From Hymenobacter aranciens (GTDB lineage Bacteria > Bacteroidota > Bacteroidia > Cytophagales > Hymenobacteraceae): a DNA stretch of 64,000 nt. Position 1 is the stretch's first letter, and every line of letters starts with the position of its first letter. The stretch is taken from NCBI RefSeq assembly GCF_030580865.1, contig NZ_JAUQSY010000009.1:1-64000 (forward strand), in the 5' to 3' direction. A program made the translations under genes and the position numbers. Positions 15,914 through 23,535 of this stretch are shown one piece after another. Under the pieces are notes generated by a model, which was not told where the DNA came from, ran no database searches, and saw nothing but the letters and a program-made list of their open reading frames with translations.

Positions 15914-15961
15914 AGCGGGCGAGGTCCTTTCGCCTCCCTGCGGTCGGCTCAGGATGACGTT
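15914..15961. repeat. single-arm variant of the CATCCTGAGCGCAGCG repeat carrying a start codon
   Basis: GCGGGCGAGGTCCTTTCG (15915 onward), a diverged centre, then GGCTCAGGATGACGT. The ATG inside CAGGATGACGT (15954-15956) is the best start for the lipoprotein gene that follows. Confidence 0.8.
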
Positions 15962-16511
15962 CTTTTTGCTCCTGCTCGCCCTGCCCGCCTGCTTCCAGCT
16001 GCGCGAGCCCGAGCCCGCCACCACCGCCAGCGAGTGGGTGCAACCCACCCAGATTGACATCCTGCTGAGCAACTTCGTGACGGCCGTGCAAAACGTGAAC
16101 CCCGCCAACTACGAGCGCAGCTTCCGCGGGGCCGACTACCGCTTCATCCCCGACCCCACCAGCGCGGGCGGCTCCGCCACCGCCATCTTCGCCAACTGGA
16201 GCGTGCCCGAGGAAGTCACGTACTTCACCAACCTCAGCCGCCGCTCGGTGCCCGGCGTCAAAAACACGCTCACCTTCAGCAACCGGCGCGACAACCCTTT
16301 CAGCGTCGATTCGGTCGAAATCACGGCCCTCTACGATTTGAAAGTGCAGCAGCAGGACACCGCCTTCCATGCCAGCCTGCTGCAGGGCAGCATCCGGCTG
16401 GTGGTGGTGCGCCGCCGCGACAACGAGTGGAAAATCAAAGAATGGCGCGACCAGCGCACCGGCACCACCCCCTGCTGGACCGACCTGAAACGGTATTTTT
16501 TCACGCGCTAG
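15954..16511 (+). CDS. lipoprotein, NTF2-like, unknown role
   Basis: 185-residue predicted lipoprotein. The signal peptide MTFFLLLLALPAC ends in the lipobox LPAC, so the Cys at residue 13 would be acylated. The mature part has the length and alternating pattern of an NTF2-like (cone-shaped) domain: NFVTAVQNVNPANYERSF, then a beta region ending IRLVVVRRRDNEWKIKEWRDQ. That C-terminal pattern matches the lipoprotein at 17343 (ARLVLVRKTRTEPWRMRSW), so the two are probably distant paralogues. The start codon lies in a repeat arm; a frame open to 15882 would put a non-signal stretch before the lipobox. Function unknown. Confidence 0.8.
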   Translation: MTFFLLLLALPACFQLREPEPATTASEWVQPTQIDILLSNFVTAVQNVNPANYERSFRGADYRFIPDPTSAGGSATAIFANWSVPEEVTYFTNLSRRSVPGVKNTLTFSNRRDNPFSVDSVEITALYDLKVQQQDTAFHASLLQGSIRLVVVRRRDNEWKIKEWRDQRTGTTPCWTDLKRYFFTR

Positions 16512-16665
16512 CCGCCGGGCCCCCAAACCATTCTCTGGGTGAAAATTTCCATTGGCCGTGAATCTACCCGGGTTCATCGGAAAGCCGCCCTACCCCCTCC
16601 CGCAGCCCCCCAATTTTGTATCGTCGCCGGCAAGCAAAACCCACCCCGCCGGCCCTCCCGATACC

Positions 16666-17049
16666 ATGAACAAGCTGCTCACCCTCCTCTACATCCTCTC
16701 GTTCCTCCTCACGGTACGCCTCGTCAACGCCGCCCCCGTCGCCGGCTCCGACCTGCCCCACTTGTTCAAGCGCCGCCACACGCCGGTGGAGAAAGTAGAA
16801 ACCCAGGCCGAGCACCTCGCCCGCTTCCAGGTGCAGCTCACCAACGCCCTGGGCCTGCAGCCCCACCAGGTGTGCGTGCTGCACCGCAACCTGCTGGCCC
16901 AGGCCGACCCGGCCCTGTATGGCCCCGCCCCCACCCTCACCGAAGCCCTGCGCGCCGTGCTGCGCGCCGACCAGCTAGCTGCCCTGCAGGCTCTGCCTAC
17001 CAACGCGGCTTTCGTGCCCGAGTTCGAGGCCCTCGCAGTACGTCCCTAG
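16666..17049 (+). CDS. small secreted protein, unknown
   Basis: 127 residues with a clear signal peptide: MNKLLTLLYILSFLLTVRLVNA, cleavage expected after VNA. The mature region is mostly helical (VETQAEHLARFQVQLTNALG; TEALRAVLRADQLAALQAL) with a single Cys. The helix pattern with LTNALGLQPHQV recalls small periplasmic helical proteins of the Spy/CpxP style, where a similar 'L..Q...L' repeat occurs, but I see no LTxxQ motif so this is only a suggestion. ATG at 16666 is chosen because it opens the signal peptide. CAATTTTG at 16611-16618 is one mismatch from the -7 consensus. A strong terminator lies at 17181-17223. Confidence 0.65.
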   Translation: MNKLLTLLYILSFLLTVRLVNAAPVAGSDLPHLFKRRHTPVEKVETQAEHLARFQVQLTNALGLQPHQVCVLHRNLLAQADPALYGPAPTLTEALRAVLRADQLAALQALPTNAAFVPEFEALAVRP

Positions 17050-17053
17050 CACG

Positions 17054-17318
17054 AAAACTCCCCTCCTTGGAAAGGAGGGGATGTTTTGCCGCAGGCAAAA
17101 CGGGGGTGGTTCGCCCGGTCGCGCCGTCTGGGTGATAACAGAACAAAGTAACTTATCAGGAAAGAATTATTTTATCAGAAGCAAAGTAGCAACTGGCGCA
17201 AGTCGGTTGCTACTTTGCTTTTTAACAGCCCTTTCCCGCCCCAAACGGCGCGACCGACTCAACCACCCCCGTTGCGCTTGCAGCGCAACATCCCCTCCTT
17301 TCCAAGGAGGGGAGTTTC
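17054..17318. repeat. MITE-like element with ~70-bp terminal inverted repeats (copy 2)
   Basis: Arms about 17054-17130 (AAAACTCCCCTCCTTGGAAA...) and 17245-17318 (...TTTCCAAGGAGGGGAGTTT) match those of the 2362-2629 element. Total length is nearly the same (265 against 268 bp), but the inner hairpin of each arm and the ~115-bp core differ. This core contains an intrinsic terminator. Confidence 0.75.
17181..17223 (+). terminator. intrinsic terminator inside repeat core
   Basis: GCAAAGTAGCAAC pairs with GTTGCTACTTTGC (17206-17218) and is followed by TTTTT. It would end plus-strand transcription from the secreted-protein gene at 16666. Confidence 0.85.
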
Positions 17319-17342
17319 TCGTTCTATCGTATCTTTCGCTTC

Positions 17343-17855
17343 ATGAAGCTGCCCGCCGCCACTCTTGCTCCTCTCCTGCTGCTGGCGGCCTGCAACCCCT
17401 TCGCCCCGGCCCTCGACGAGGTGCCTACCGACCAGAACCAGCTGCTCGGCAACCCCGTGTACGTGCGCGGCTTCTTCGACCGCTTCCGGGCCGCCTACCA
17501 GCTGCGCGATTCCACGCTCTACGGCCAACTGCTCGACCCGAAATTCGTGTTTACTTACCGCGACTTCGCCGCCAACGTGGACCGCTCCTGGACCCGCGAC
17601 GTGGACGCCAACACTACCTACCGCCTCTTCCGGGCCGCCCGCAGCACCAATTTGCAGTGGACGCAGTACCTGCCCAGCTCCGATACCCTGGCCTCCGACA
17701 CCGTGGCCTACGTGGAGCGCTCCTTCCTGCTCACCATCGAGCAGCGCGATGATGAGCGGTTTTCGGGCGCCGGCACGGCCCGGCTGGTGCTCGTGCGCAA
17801 AACCCGCACCGAGCCCTGGCGCATGCGCAGCTGGTACGACCGGAGCGAGTTCTGA
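17343..17855 (+). CDS. lipoprotein, NTF2-like, unknown role
   Basis: 170-residue lipoprotein. Signal MKLPAATLAPLLLLAAC ends in lipobox LAAC (acylated Cys at 17). The mature region begins NPFAPALDEVPTDQ and has the NTF2-like sequence NPVYVRGFFDRFRAAYQLRD followed by a beta-sheet half ending RLVLVRKTRTEPWRMRSWYD, similar to the C terminus of the lipoprotein at 15954. TATCTTTC at 17330-17337 is one base from the -7 consensus, only 6 bp ahead of the ATG, which would give a very short leader. The arm of the repeat element at 17245-17318 lies directly upstream. Confidence 0.8.
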   Translation: MKLPAATLAPLLLLAACNPFAPALDEVPTDQNQLLGNPVYVRGFFDRFRAAYQLRDSTLYGQLLDPKFVFTYRDFAANVDRSWTRDVDANTTYRLFRAARSTNLQWTQYLPSSDTLASDTVAYVERSFLLTIEQRDDERFSGAGTARLVLVRKTRTEPWRMRSWYDRSEF

Positions 17856-17960
17856 GCACGCCCGAAGCGCCATGAGAGACTCCGGACCAAAAGACGATAA
17901 CCGGGAAATTGCGCTGTAGCGCTTTATCTTCCCCGCTTCATCATCTTTTACTGCTCCCTT

Positions 17961-19424
17961 ATGGCCGAACCTCAACCCCATTCCGCGCCGCATTTCCAGC
18001 GCGCGCTCAATCTCTTCGACGCCACGATGCTCGTCACGGGCAGCATGATTGGCTCGGGCATCTTCATCGTGTCGGCCGATATTGCCCGGCAGGTGGGCTC
18101 CACGGGCTGGCTGCTGGTGGTGTGGCTGCTTACCGGCTTCATCACCATGGCGGCGGCCGTGAGCTACGGCGAGCTGGCCGCCATGTTCCCCAAAGTGGGC
18201 GGGCAGTATGTGTACCTGCGTGAAGCCTTTGGCCGCCTCACCGCCTTTCTCTACGGCTGGACGCTATTCCTCGTCATTCAAACCGGTGTCATCGCCGCCG
18301 TGGCCGTGGCTTTCGCCAAATTCACCGGCGTGCTCGTGCCGTGGTTCAGCGTGAAGCACGAGCTGTTTCGTATCGGCAGCCTGCCATTCAGCAGCGTGCA
18401 GCTGCTGGCCATCATCCTCATCGTCGGCATCACCGCCCTCAATGCCCAGGGCGTGCGCACCGGTAAAATAATCCAGAACGTGCTCAGCAGCACCAAGCTG
18501 GTGGCGCTGGCGCTGCTCATCATCCTCGGCGTGGCGTTCGGGCTGAACCAGGAAGCCATTCAGCTGAACTTCCACGACCTCTGGACGGCCATGCGCCACG
18601 GCCCTACCGGCGCCGCCGTGCCCATCAGCGGCACCACCCTCGTCATCGCCATCGGCATGGCCATGACGGGCTCCCTCTTCAGCTCCGATTCGTGGAACAA
18701 CATCGGCTTCGCGGGCGAGGAAATCCAGAACCCCGAGCGGACGCTGGTGCGCAGCCTGGCCATCGGCACGGCCATCGTCACGGCGCTCTATCTGCTTATC
18801 AACGTGGTGTATCTGCTCACGCTGCCGCTGGTGGGCTCGCCCGAGGCTACCACCGTGGCCGGCCGCGGCATCATGTATGCGCAGGACGACCGCGTGGCCA
18901 CGGCCGTGGCCGAGTCGGTGCTCGGGCCGGCGGGCGCCTACGTGCTGGCGGTGCTCATCATGCTCAGCACCTTTGGGGCCAACAACGGCATCATCCTCTC
19001 CGGCGCCCGCGCCTACTTCGCCATGGCCAAGGACGGCCTGTTCTTCCCCGGCCTGGCTCGGCTGAACCGCAACGGCGTGCCCGGCCGCGCCCTCTGGGCC
19101 CAGTGCCTCTGGGCCTGCCTGCTCTGCCTGAGCGGCTCCTACGGCGAACTGCTCAACTACGTCATGTTCTCGGTGATTTTGTTTTACGCTGTCACCATCG
19201 TGGGCATTTTCGTGCTGCGCCGCACCCGGCCCGATGCCCACCGCCCCTACCGCGCCTGGGGCTACCCGGTCATTCCGGGCCTCTACGTGCTGCTGGCCAC
19301 GGCCTTCTGCATTATCCTACTCATCGCGCCCGACACGGCCGAGTTTTCGCGGCGCGGGCTGGGGCTGGTGGCGCTGGGCCTGCCGGTGTATTTCCTGTTT
19401 GGCCGCAAGTTTCAGCGCGAGTAA
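17961..19424 (+). CDS. APC-family amino-acid permease
   Basis: Secondary transporter of 487 residues with about 12 membrane helices. The first helix carries MLVTGSMIGSGIFIVSA, the unwound GSGIF substrate-binding motif of the APC superfamily, and the AMFPKVGGQYVYLREAFG segment of the following loop is typical of the LAT/YfnA-like amino-acid permeases. Substrate is probably a neutral or broad set of amino acids and transport is H+-coupled or exchange; neither can be fixed from sequence. It is a single-gene unit closed by a strong terminator at 19452. ATG at 17961 gives a normal short cytoplasmic N terminus. Confidence 0.93.
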   Translation: MAEPQPHSAPHFQRALNLFDATMLVTGSMIGSGIFIVSADIARQVGSTGWLLVVWLLTGFITMAAAVSYGELAAMFPKVGGQYVYLREAFGRLTAFLYGWTLFLVIQTGVIAAVAVAFAKFTGVLVPWFSVKHELFRIGSLPFSSVQLLAIILIVGITALNAQGVRTGKIIQNVLSSTKLVALALLIILGVAFGLNQEAIQLNFHDLWTAMRHGPTGAAVPISGTTLVIAIGMAMTGSLFSSDSWNNIGFAGEEIQNPERTLVRSLAIGTAIVTALYLLINVVYLLTLPLVGSPEATTVAGRGIMYAQDDRVATAVAESVLGPAGAYVLAVLIMLSTFGANNGIILSGARAYFAMAKDGLFFPGLARLNRNGVPGRALWAQCLWACLLCLSGSYGELLNYVMFSVILFYAVTIVGIFVLRRTRPDAHRPYRAWGYPVIPGLYVLLATAFCIILLIAPDTAEFSRRGLGLVALGLPVYFLFGRKFQRE

Positions 19425-19451
19425 GGCGGAATTTAATTCCGCGACATAAAT

Positions 19452-19491
19452 AAAAAAATGCCGCCGCTTGAGTCAAGCGGCGGCATTTTTT
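19452..19491. terminator. bidirectional intrinsic terminator
   Basis: Perfect stem ATGCCGCCGCTTGA / TCAAGCGGCGGCAT with A7 on the left and T6 on the right, between the convergent permease gene and the gene at 19511. It should work in both directions. Confidence 0.93.
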
Positions 19492-19510
19492 CATCATAAC
19501 TCGAAACGGC

Positions 19511-20230
19511 CTAGCGGCGGCGCTTCTTGCCGCCACCGCTGCTGGGCGAGGGCGTCAGGGTCACGTTCACGGGCTGGTTGCCGCGCGATTTAACCACTTC
19601 GTCCTGGTAGCCGCCGTAGCCATACACCAGCGTGTTGTCGGCGCCGCCGGGCACTTCGAGGCTGTAGTTACCGTTGGCATCGGTACTGGTAGCCTTGCTG
19701 CTGCCTTTCAGAAATACCGTGGCACCGATGAGCGGCTTGCCGTTCTCATCGAGGATGCGGCCCGTCAGGTTTTCGCTGCTGGGAGCGGCGGGCTCGGGCG
19801 CTGCGGCGGGGGCTGGCGCGGCTTCAGGCTCGGGCGCGGCGGCGGCGGGCATTTCGGCAGCTACTTGCGGAGCCGCAGCCGGGGCAGCCGGTACCACCGC
19901 GCCAGCCGAGGCTACCGGGCGGGCAGTAGTAGTCGGGGCGTCGGATGCGGCCTCAGTGGCCGGCGCCTTTTTCAGGCCGGCGGCAATGCTGTCGGCCGCC
20001 GTAGGCATGGTGCCGGTCACAGCCGCATCGTCGAGCATGAAGCTGGGCGTGACGGAGGCCAGGCCGCTGCCGTTGCCCTTGGGCAACAGCACGTAACCAA
20101 GAATCAGCACCAGCATGATGCCCCCCAGGATGAGGGCCAGCCGGTTGTTGCCCGCCGAAAGCTCTTCTTCTTCGGCGGCCACGTTGGGGTCGATTTGTTC
20201 GTCGTCAGGGGTGGGTAGCTGTTGGGCCAT
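19511..20230 (-). CDS. membrane-anchored protein with carboxypeptidase-regulatory-like domain
   Basis: 239 residues. A charged cytoplasmic head (about 1-28, rich in Asp/Glu) is followed by one membrane helix (ALILGGIMLVLILGYVLLP), a long Ala/Pro-rich linker (about 100-150) and a C-terminal CarboxypepD_reg-like beta-sandwich: LTGRILDENGKPLIGATVFL, ATSTDANGNYSLEV, then VKSRGNQPVNVTL. This beta domain is the usual N-terminal plug-extension of TonB-linked receptors, but here it stands alone on a helix anchor. It ends with a basic GGGKKRRR tail. Possible roles are cell-wall binding or scaffold functions; nothing in the neighbourhood decides. It is closed by the shared terminator at 19452. Confidence 0.8.
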   Translation of the reverse strand: MAQQLPTPDDEQIDPNVAAEEEELSAGNNRLALILGGIMLVLILGYVLLPKGNGSGLASVTPSFMLDDAAVTGTMPTAADSIAAGLKKAPATEAASDAPTTTARPVASAGAVVPAAPAAAPQVAAEMPAAAAPEPEAAPAPAAAPEPAAPSSENLTGRILDENGKPLIGATVFLKGSSKATSTDANGNYSLEVPGGADNTLVYGYGGYQDEVVKSRGNQPVNVTLTPSPSSGGGKKRRR

Positions 20231-20373
20231 TGGGCAAGATGGGAATTTTTGAAGGCAAAAATCAGAATAAAGAAAAACCGGGCCGGGGGCCGCAGGAAGT
20301 CGTCCGCAAGTTAGGGGTTTGGCGAGTGAAATCGGACAGGCGGCCGCGTAATTTCCGGTGCATCGACGTCAAA

Positions 20374-20415
20374 TAAAAAACGCGGCCGACTCCGCTGGTG
20401 CAAAGTCGGCCGCGC
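20374..20415 (-). terminator. intrinsic terminator
   Basis: On the minus strand GCGGCCGACT (stem) pairs with AGTCGGCCGC and is followed by GTTTTTTATTT. It sits directly after the stop codon of the 20438-20860 gene. Confidence 0.85.
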
Positions 20416-20437
20416 CGAGCAATTGTAACTGTTAGAT

Positions 20438-20860
20438 TTATTGGCCGCTTGCCTCATTAGCCGGCTTGGCCGGGCCGCTGGGCGCCTTGGCCCCAAAGTC
20501 CTGGTCCTGGCTGCGCACGCCGTTCGAAAGGTCCACGCTGCCCTCGGTTTCGAAGCCCGGGCCCTGCGACTGCTCGTTGGAATCGGAGTGGTTGTTGCCG
20601 CCCTGGGGCTCGGTTTCGGAGCCGTGGATGTGCAGGTTTTCGAGCTGGTCCTTCTGGTTGTCGCGCTGGGTGTAGCCGTGGGCGCCGGTGTTGCGGTGGG
20701 CCGTGGGGTCGTTGCTGGCTTTGTTGTTGCTCTGGTCCTGCTGGTATTCTTTTTCCTTCTCCAGCTGCTCGTTATGCGATACTTTGCCGTTGCTGATGAT
20801 ATCGGCGTGCTCGCCTTCGTCGGGGTTGGTACCGTCGCCGGAAATGTTGTCGGGAAGCAT
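20438..20860 (-). CDS. disordered hydrophilic protein, unknown
   Basis: 140 residues with almost no hydrophobic core: rich in Asn, Gln, Glu, Asp, Gly and His (for example EKEKEYQQDQSNNKASND and GSETEPQGGNNHSDSNEQSQ). No cysteine, signal peptide or membrane segment. Composition resembles hydrophilin/LEA-like or general-stress proteins that stay unfolded, but no repeat motif of a named family is visible. It is a monocistronic unit with a strong terminator. Codon-position bias agrees with a real gene, since the frame avoids the Arg/Ala/Pro-rich look of antisense frames here. Function unknown. Confidence 0.7.
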   Translation of the reverse strand: MLPDNISGDGTNPDEGEHADIISNGKVSHNEQLEKEKEYQQDQSNNKASNDPTAHRNTGAHGYTQRDNQKDQLENLHIHGSETEPQGGNNHSDSNEQSQGPGFETEGSVDLSNGVRSQDQDFGAKAPSGPAKPANEASGQ

Positions 20861-20964
20861 ATTGTTGGGGGTGAAGAGGTGATGGAGTGAGAATGTGAAG
20901 AGGTTTACGCGAATGAGCGCCGGGCGTTATCATTTGCGTTTCCATTTCCTTATCCCGCCTCTAC

Positions 20965-21735
20965 TCACCTTTTCACGTCATTCAGCTTCCAGTCGTAGGG
21001 GTAGTAACTAACCGCATAGCCGGCCGGAATCAATTTACCCTCTCTGAACTGGTTGACGTAAGCCACGCCGGTTTTGCCGCTGGCCTTGAAATCAGCCTCG
21101 TACCACTTGAAAATTTCCGAAAGGTGGACTTTCTTAGCCGCCGCATCCACCCGCACGAATGCGGGGTCCTGCAGCACCCGGCGGGCCTGCACCGTGAGCT
21201 GGGCGTCGAGCAGGTTGCCCACGTAAGCCTCGCGGTTGAGGCGGGGGCAGCCCTTGGCCCCGCACACCAGCGCGAAGTGGGTGCGCGGGTCGGCATAAGG
21301 CTCGCGGATTTTTTTGGTTTCGAGGTCGTTCAGCGTCAGCTTGTCGCCGGCCACGCTCACGGTATTCTTATCAAAAAAACCCGGCACTTTCTGCACCGAT
21401 TCGAGCGGGTAGCGCGCCACCACTTCGCCGATGACCAGCACATTATAGGCATTGAGGTAAAAGGCCTTACGGTCATTTTCCGTAGCCGCCGCCGCGTCAA
21501 ACGTTTCGATGCGGCGCAGCAGCGCCTGCAGCTCCAGCGGGTTGCGCTTGATGGCGGCGTAGTTGACGTTGCCCTCGGCATCGACAAATTTCTTAAAGTA
21601 TGCCGTAGTGGCCGCCGCAAGGTTGGGCGTGGGCGGGGCGTGTGGCTTCAGGGCCAGCAACGGCGCGGCCAGCAGCAGGGCGCCCAGCAGCGCCGTCGGC
21701 ACCCACCAACGGCGGGGTAGCAGAAATTTTTTCAT
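20965..21735 (-). CDS. DUF547 family protein, secreted/anchored
   Basis: 256 residues from the ATG at 21735. An N-terminal hydrophobic segment (WWVPTALLGALLLAAPLLAL) acts as signal peptide or anchor. The rest is a DUF547 domain: VNYAAIKRNPLELQALLRRI, KAFYLNAYNVLVIGEVVARYPLES, LNDLETKKIREPYADPR and the conserved FALVCGAKGCPRL Cys pair, ending with a FKWYEADF and VSYYPYDWKLND segment. DUF547 proteins share a transglutaminase/papain-like look with conserved Cys and His, but activity is unproven. Transcribed divergently from the FAD oxidoreductase at 21847. The longer frame to 21777 would precede the signal sequence with an unlikely stretch. Confidence 0.9.
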   Translation of the reverse strand: MKKFLLPRRWWVPTALLGALLLAAPLLALKPHAPPTPNLAAATTAYFKKFVDAEGNVNYAAIKRNPLELQALLRRIETFDAAAATENDRKAFYLNAYNVLVIGEVVARYPLESVQKVPGFFDKNTVSVAGDKLTLNDLETKKIREPYADPRTHFALVCGAKGCPRLNREAYVGNLLDAQLTVQARRVLQDPAFVRVDAAAKKVHLSEIFKWYEADFKASGKTGVAYVNQFREGKLIPAGYAVSYYPYDWKLNDVKR

Positions 21736-21846
21736 CGGGGTAGAAATGAAAAGTGAAACATGACTACAAAGTAACACCGGCGCACCGAAAATTGGCTTTT
21801 TCCGGGTTCCGAACCGGCCCGGGGTTTACCTTTACTTGCTACTCTC

Positions 21847-23190
21847 ATGACCGCCGCTCCCTTCCACCTCGTCATCATCGGCAACGGCATCGCCGGCATC
21901 AGTTGCGCCCTGACCTTGCGCCGCCTGCGCCCCGAGGCCCGCATCACTATCGTCTCAGGCGAAAGCCTGCACCATTACGCCCGCACAGCCCTGATGTACG
22001 TGTACATGGGCCACCTGCGCCTGGCCGACATCAAGCCCTACGAAGACTGGTTCTGGCGCGAAAACCAGCTCGACCTGGTGCATACCACCGCCACCGCGCT
22101 GCACCCGGCCGGGCAGCGCGTAAGCCTTAGCAACGGGCTGACCTTAAGTTACGACGCACTATTGCTGGCCACCGGCTCCGAAAGCCGCTTCCACGACTGG
22201 CCCGGCCAGCACCTGGCCGGCGTGCAGGGTTTCTACAATCTCTCTGATTTAGAAGCCCTGAGCCGCGATATCCACGGTATCCGGCGGGGCGTAGTGGTGG
22301 GCGGCGGCCTCATCGGCATCGAGCTGGCCGAGATGCTGCACTCGCGCGGCATCGAGCCGCTGCTGCTGGTGCGTGACGCCCACTACTGGTCCAGCAGCCT
22401 GCCCCCGGAAGAAGCCGCGCTCGTTGATTATCAGATAAAACAGAATCAAATTCCCGTGCGCTACCACACGGAATTGCGCGAAATTCTGGGCGACGCGCAG
22501 GGCCGCGTACGGGCCGTGCGCACCACGGCCGGCGAAGAAATTGCCTGCCAATGGGTGGGCCTGGCCACTGGTGTGCGCCCCAACCTGACGCTGGCCCGCA
22601 CGGCCCCGGCGCTCGAAACCGACCAGGGCATTCTAGTGGATGAGTATCTGAAAACCACCCTCCCTCACGTGTACGCCGCCGGCGACTGTGCCCAGCACCG
22701 CCTACCCGCTGCGGGCGAGGTGCCCATCGAACAGCTCTGGTACACCGGCCGCATGCAGGGCGAAACCGTGGCCCACACCATTGCGGGGCAGCCCGCCCCC
22801 TACCGGCGCGGTATCTGGTTCAACTCAGCTAAGTTTTTCAACCTCGAATATCAGACCTACGGCCGTGCCCCCGTCGCCCCGACTGACGGCCTCAGTAGTT
22901 TCTACTGGCAGCACCCGATGCGGCAAGTAGCGCTGCGTATTTATTTTGAAACCAGCGACTCGCAAGCCGTCACCGGCTTCAATGCGCTGGGCCTGCGCCT
23001 GCGCCACGCCGTCTGCGAGCAGTGGATTCGGCAGCGTACGCCGCTGACCACGGTGCTGGCCCGGCTGGCAGAAGCTAATTTTGACCCCGAGTTTTTTCCC
23101 CGGCACGAAGCGGCTATCGTACGGGCATTTAATCAGCAGTTCCCGCAACAGGCCATCGCAATCCGGCCTAAGCGCAGGCTGTTTTTCTGA
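21847..23190 (+). CDS. FAD/NAD(P)-dependent pyridine nucleotide-disulphide-type oxidoreductase
   Basis: 447-residue flavoprotein of the rubredoxin/ferredoxin-reductase and nitrite-reductase-large-subunit type. The FAD-binding fold begins at FHLVIIGNGIAGISCALTL (GxGxxG), the NAD-binding fold is RGVVVGGGLIGIELAEML, and HVYAAGDCAQHR is the second FAD motif. It lacks the CxxxxC disulphide of the classical reductases. It is the first gene of a same-strand run with a His-tailed membrane protein, a polyferredoxin and an FGE-like lipoprotein, so passing electrons from NAD(P)H to a membrane acceptor is inferred. A palindromic hairpin (23190-23281) separates it from the next gene. TACCTTTA at 21827-21834 is near the -7 consensus. 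Confidence 0.88.
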   Translation: MTAAPFHLVIIGNGIAGISCALTLRRLRPEARITIVSGESLHHYARTALMYVYMGHLRLADIKPYEDWFWRENQLDLVHTTATALHPAGQRVSLSNGLTLSYDALLLATGSESRFHDWPGQHLAGVQGFYNLSDLEALSRDIHGIRRGVVVGGGLIGIELAEMLHSRGIEPLLLVRDAHYWSSSLPPEEAALVDYQIKQNQIPVRYHTELREILGDAQGRVRAVRTTAGEEIACQWVGLATGVRPNLTLARTAPALETDQGILVDEYLKTTLPHVYAAGDCAQHRLPAAGEVPIEQLWYTGRMQGETVAHTIAGQPAPYRRGIWFNSAKFFNLEYQTYGRAPVAPTDGLSSFYWQHPMRQVALRIYFETSDSQAVTGFNALGLRLRHAVCEQWIRQRTPLTTVLARLAEANFDPEFFPRHEAAIVRAFNQQFPQQAIAIRPKRRLFF

Positions 23191-23281
23191 GTTACGAGTT
23201 AAAAGTGGAGAGTTAAAACGAGGTCTTCGGAAACCCAACCACTCCCCGGCAGATTTTAACCTTTAACTTTTCACTTTTAAC
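23190..23281. repeat. AT-rich hairpin repeat (TTAAAAGT type)
   Basis: AGTTAAAAGTGGAGAGTTAAAA on the left faces ATTTTAACCTTTAACTTTTC on the right, around a ~45-bp centre. Related to the repeat at 3642-3713. It begins at the stop codon of the oxidoreductase gene and ends 10 bp before the next start. Confidence 0.8.
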
Positions 23282-23290
23282 CCCCTTTCC

Positions 23291-23524
23291 GTGGATTTCG
23301 AGAAATTATACCGCCCCTCGGCCCTCAACAGCTACCAGTTCATTGCCGTGACCGGGCTCATCATGAGCGGGGCGGCACACCTGATTATCAAATACCTGGT
23401 GGCGCGCCCGCTGCCCACCGGCTTCGGCTGGCTCTACGTATGCTGGGCGGGGCTCTACGTGGTGGGCTCCCTGCTGAACCTCTTTGGCAAGCCCAGCAGC
23501 GGGCACCACCATCACCACCACTAG
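23291..23524 (+). CDS. small membrane protein with natural hexahistidine C terminus
   Basis: 77 residues with a GTG start at 23291. Two hydrophobic helices are visible, YQFIAVTGLIMSGAAHLIIKYL and GWLYVCWAGLYVVGSLLNLFG, joined by a short basic loop. The protein ends SSGHHHHHH before TAG. The gene after it starts 12 bp on and encodes a membrane polyferredoxin. A metal-binding or partner-docking role for the His tail is inference. Because codons CAC/CAT are mixed and flanked by genomic sequence on both sides, the tag looks native. No family recognised. Confidence 0.7.
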   Translation: MDFEKLYRPSALNSYQFIAVTGLIMSGAAHLIIKYLVARPLPTGFGWLYVCWAGLYVVGSLLNLFGKPSSGHHHHHH

Positions 23525-23535
23525 CCAGCTCACCG

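Noticed and set aside
18264..19241. A 325-codon minus-strand open frame opposite the amino-acid permease
   Set aside because: The His/Asp/Gly-rich antisense product has no motif, while the plus strand encodes a complete APC transporter.
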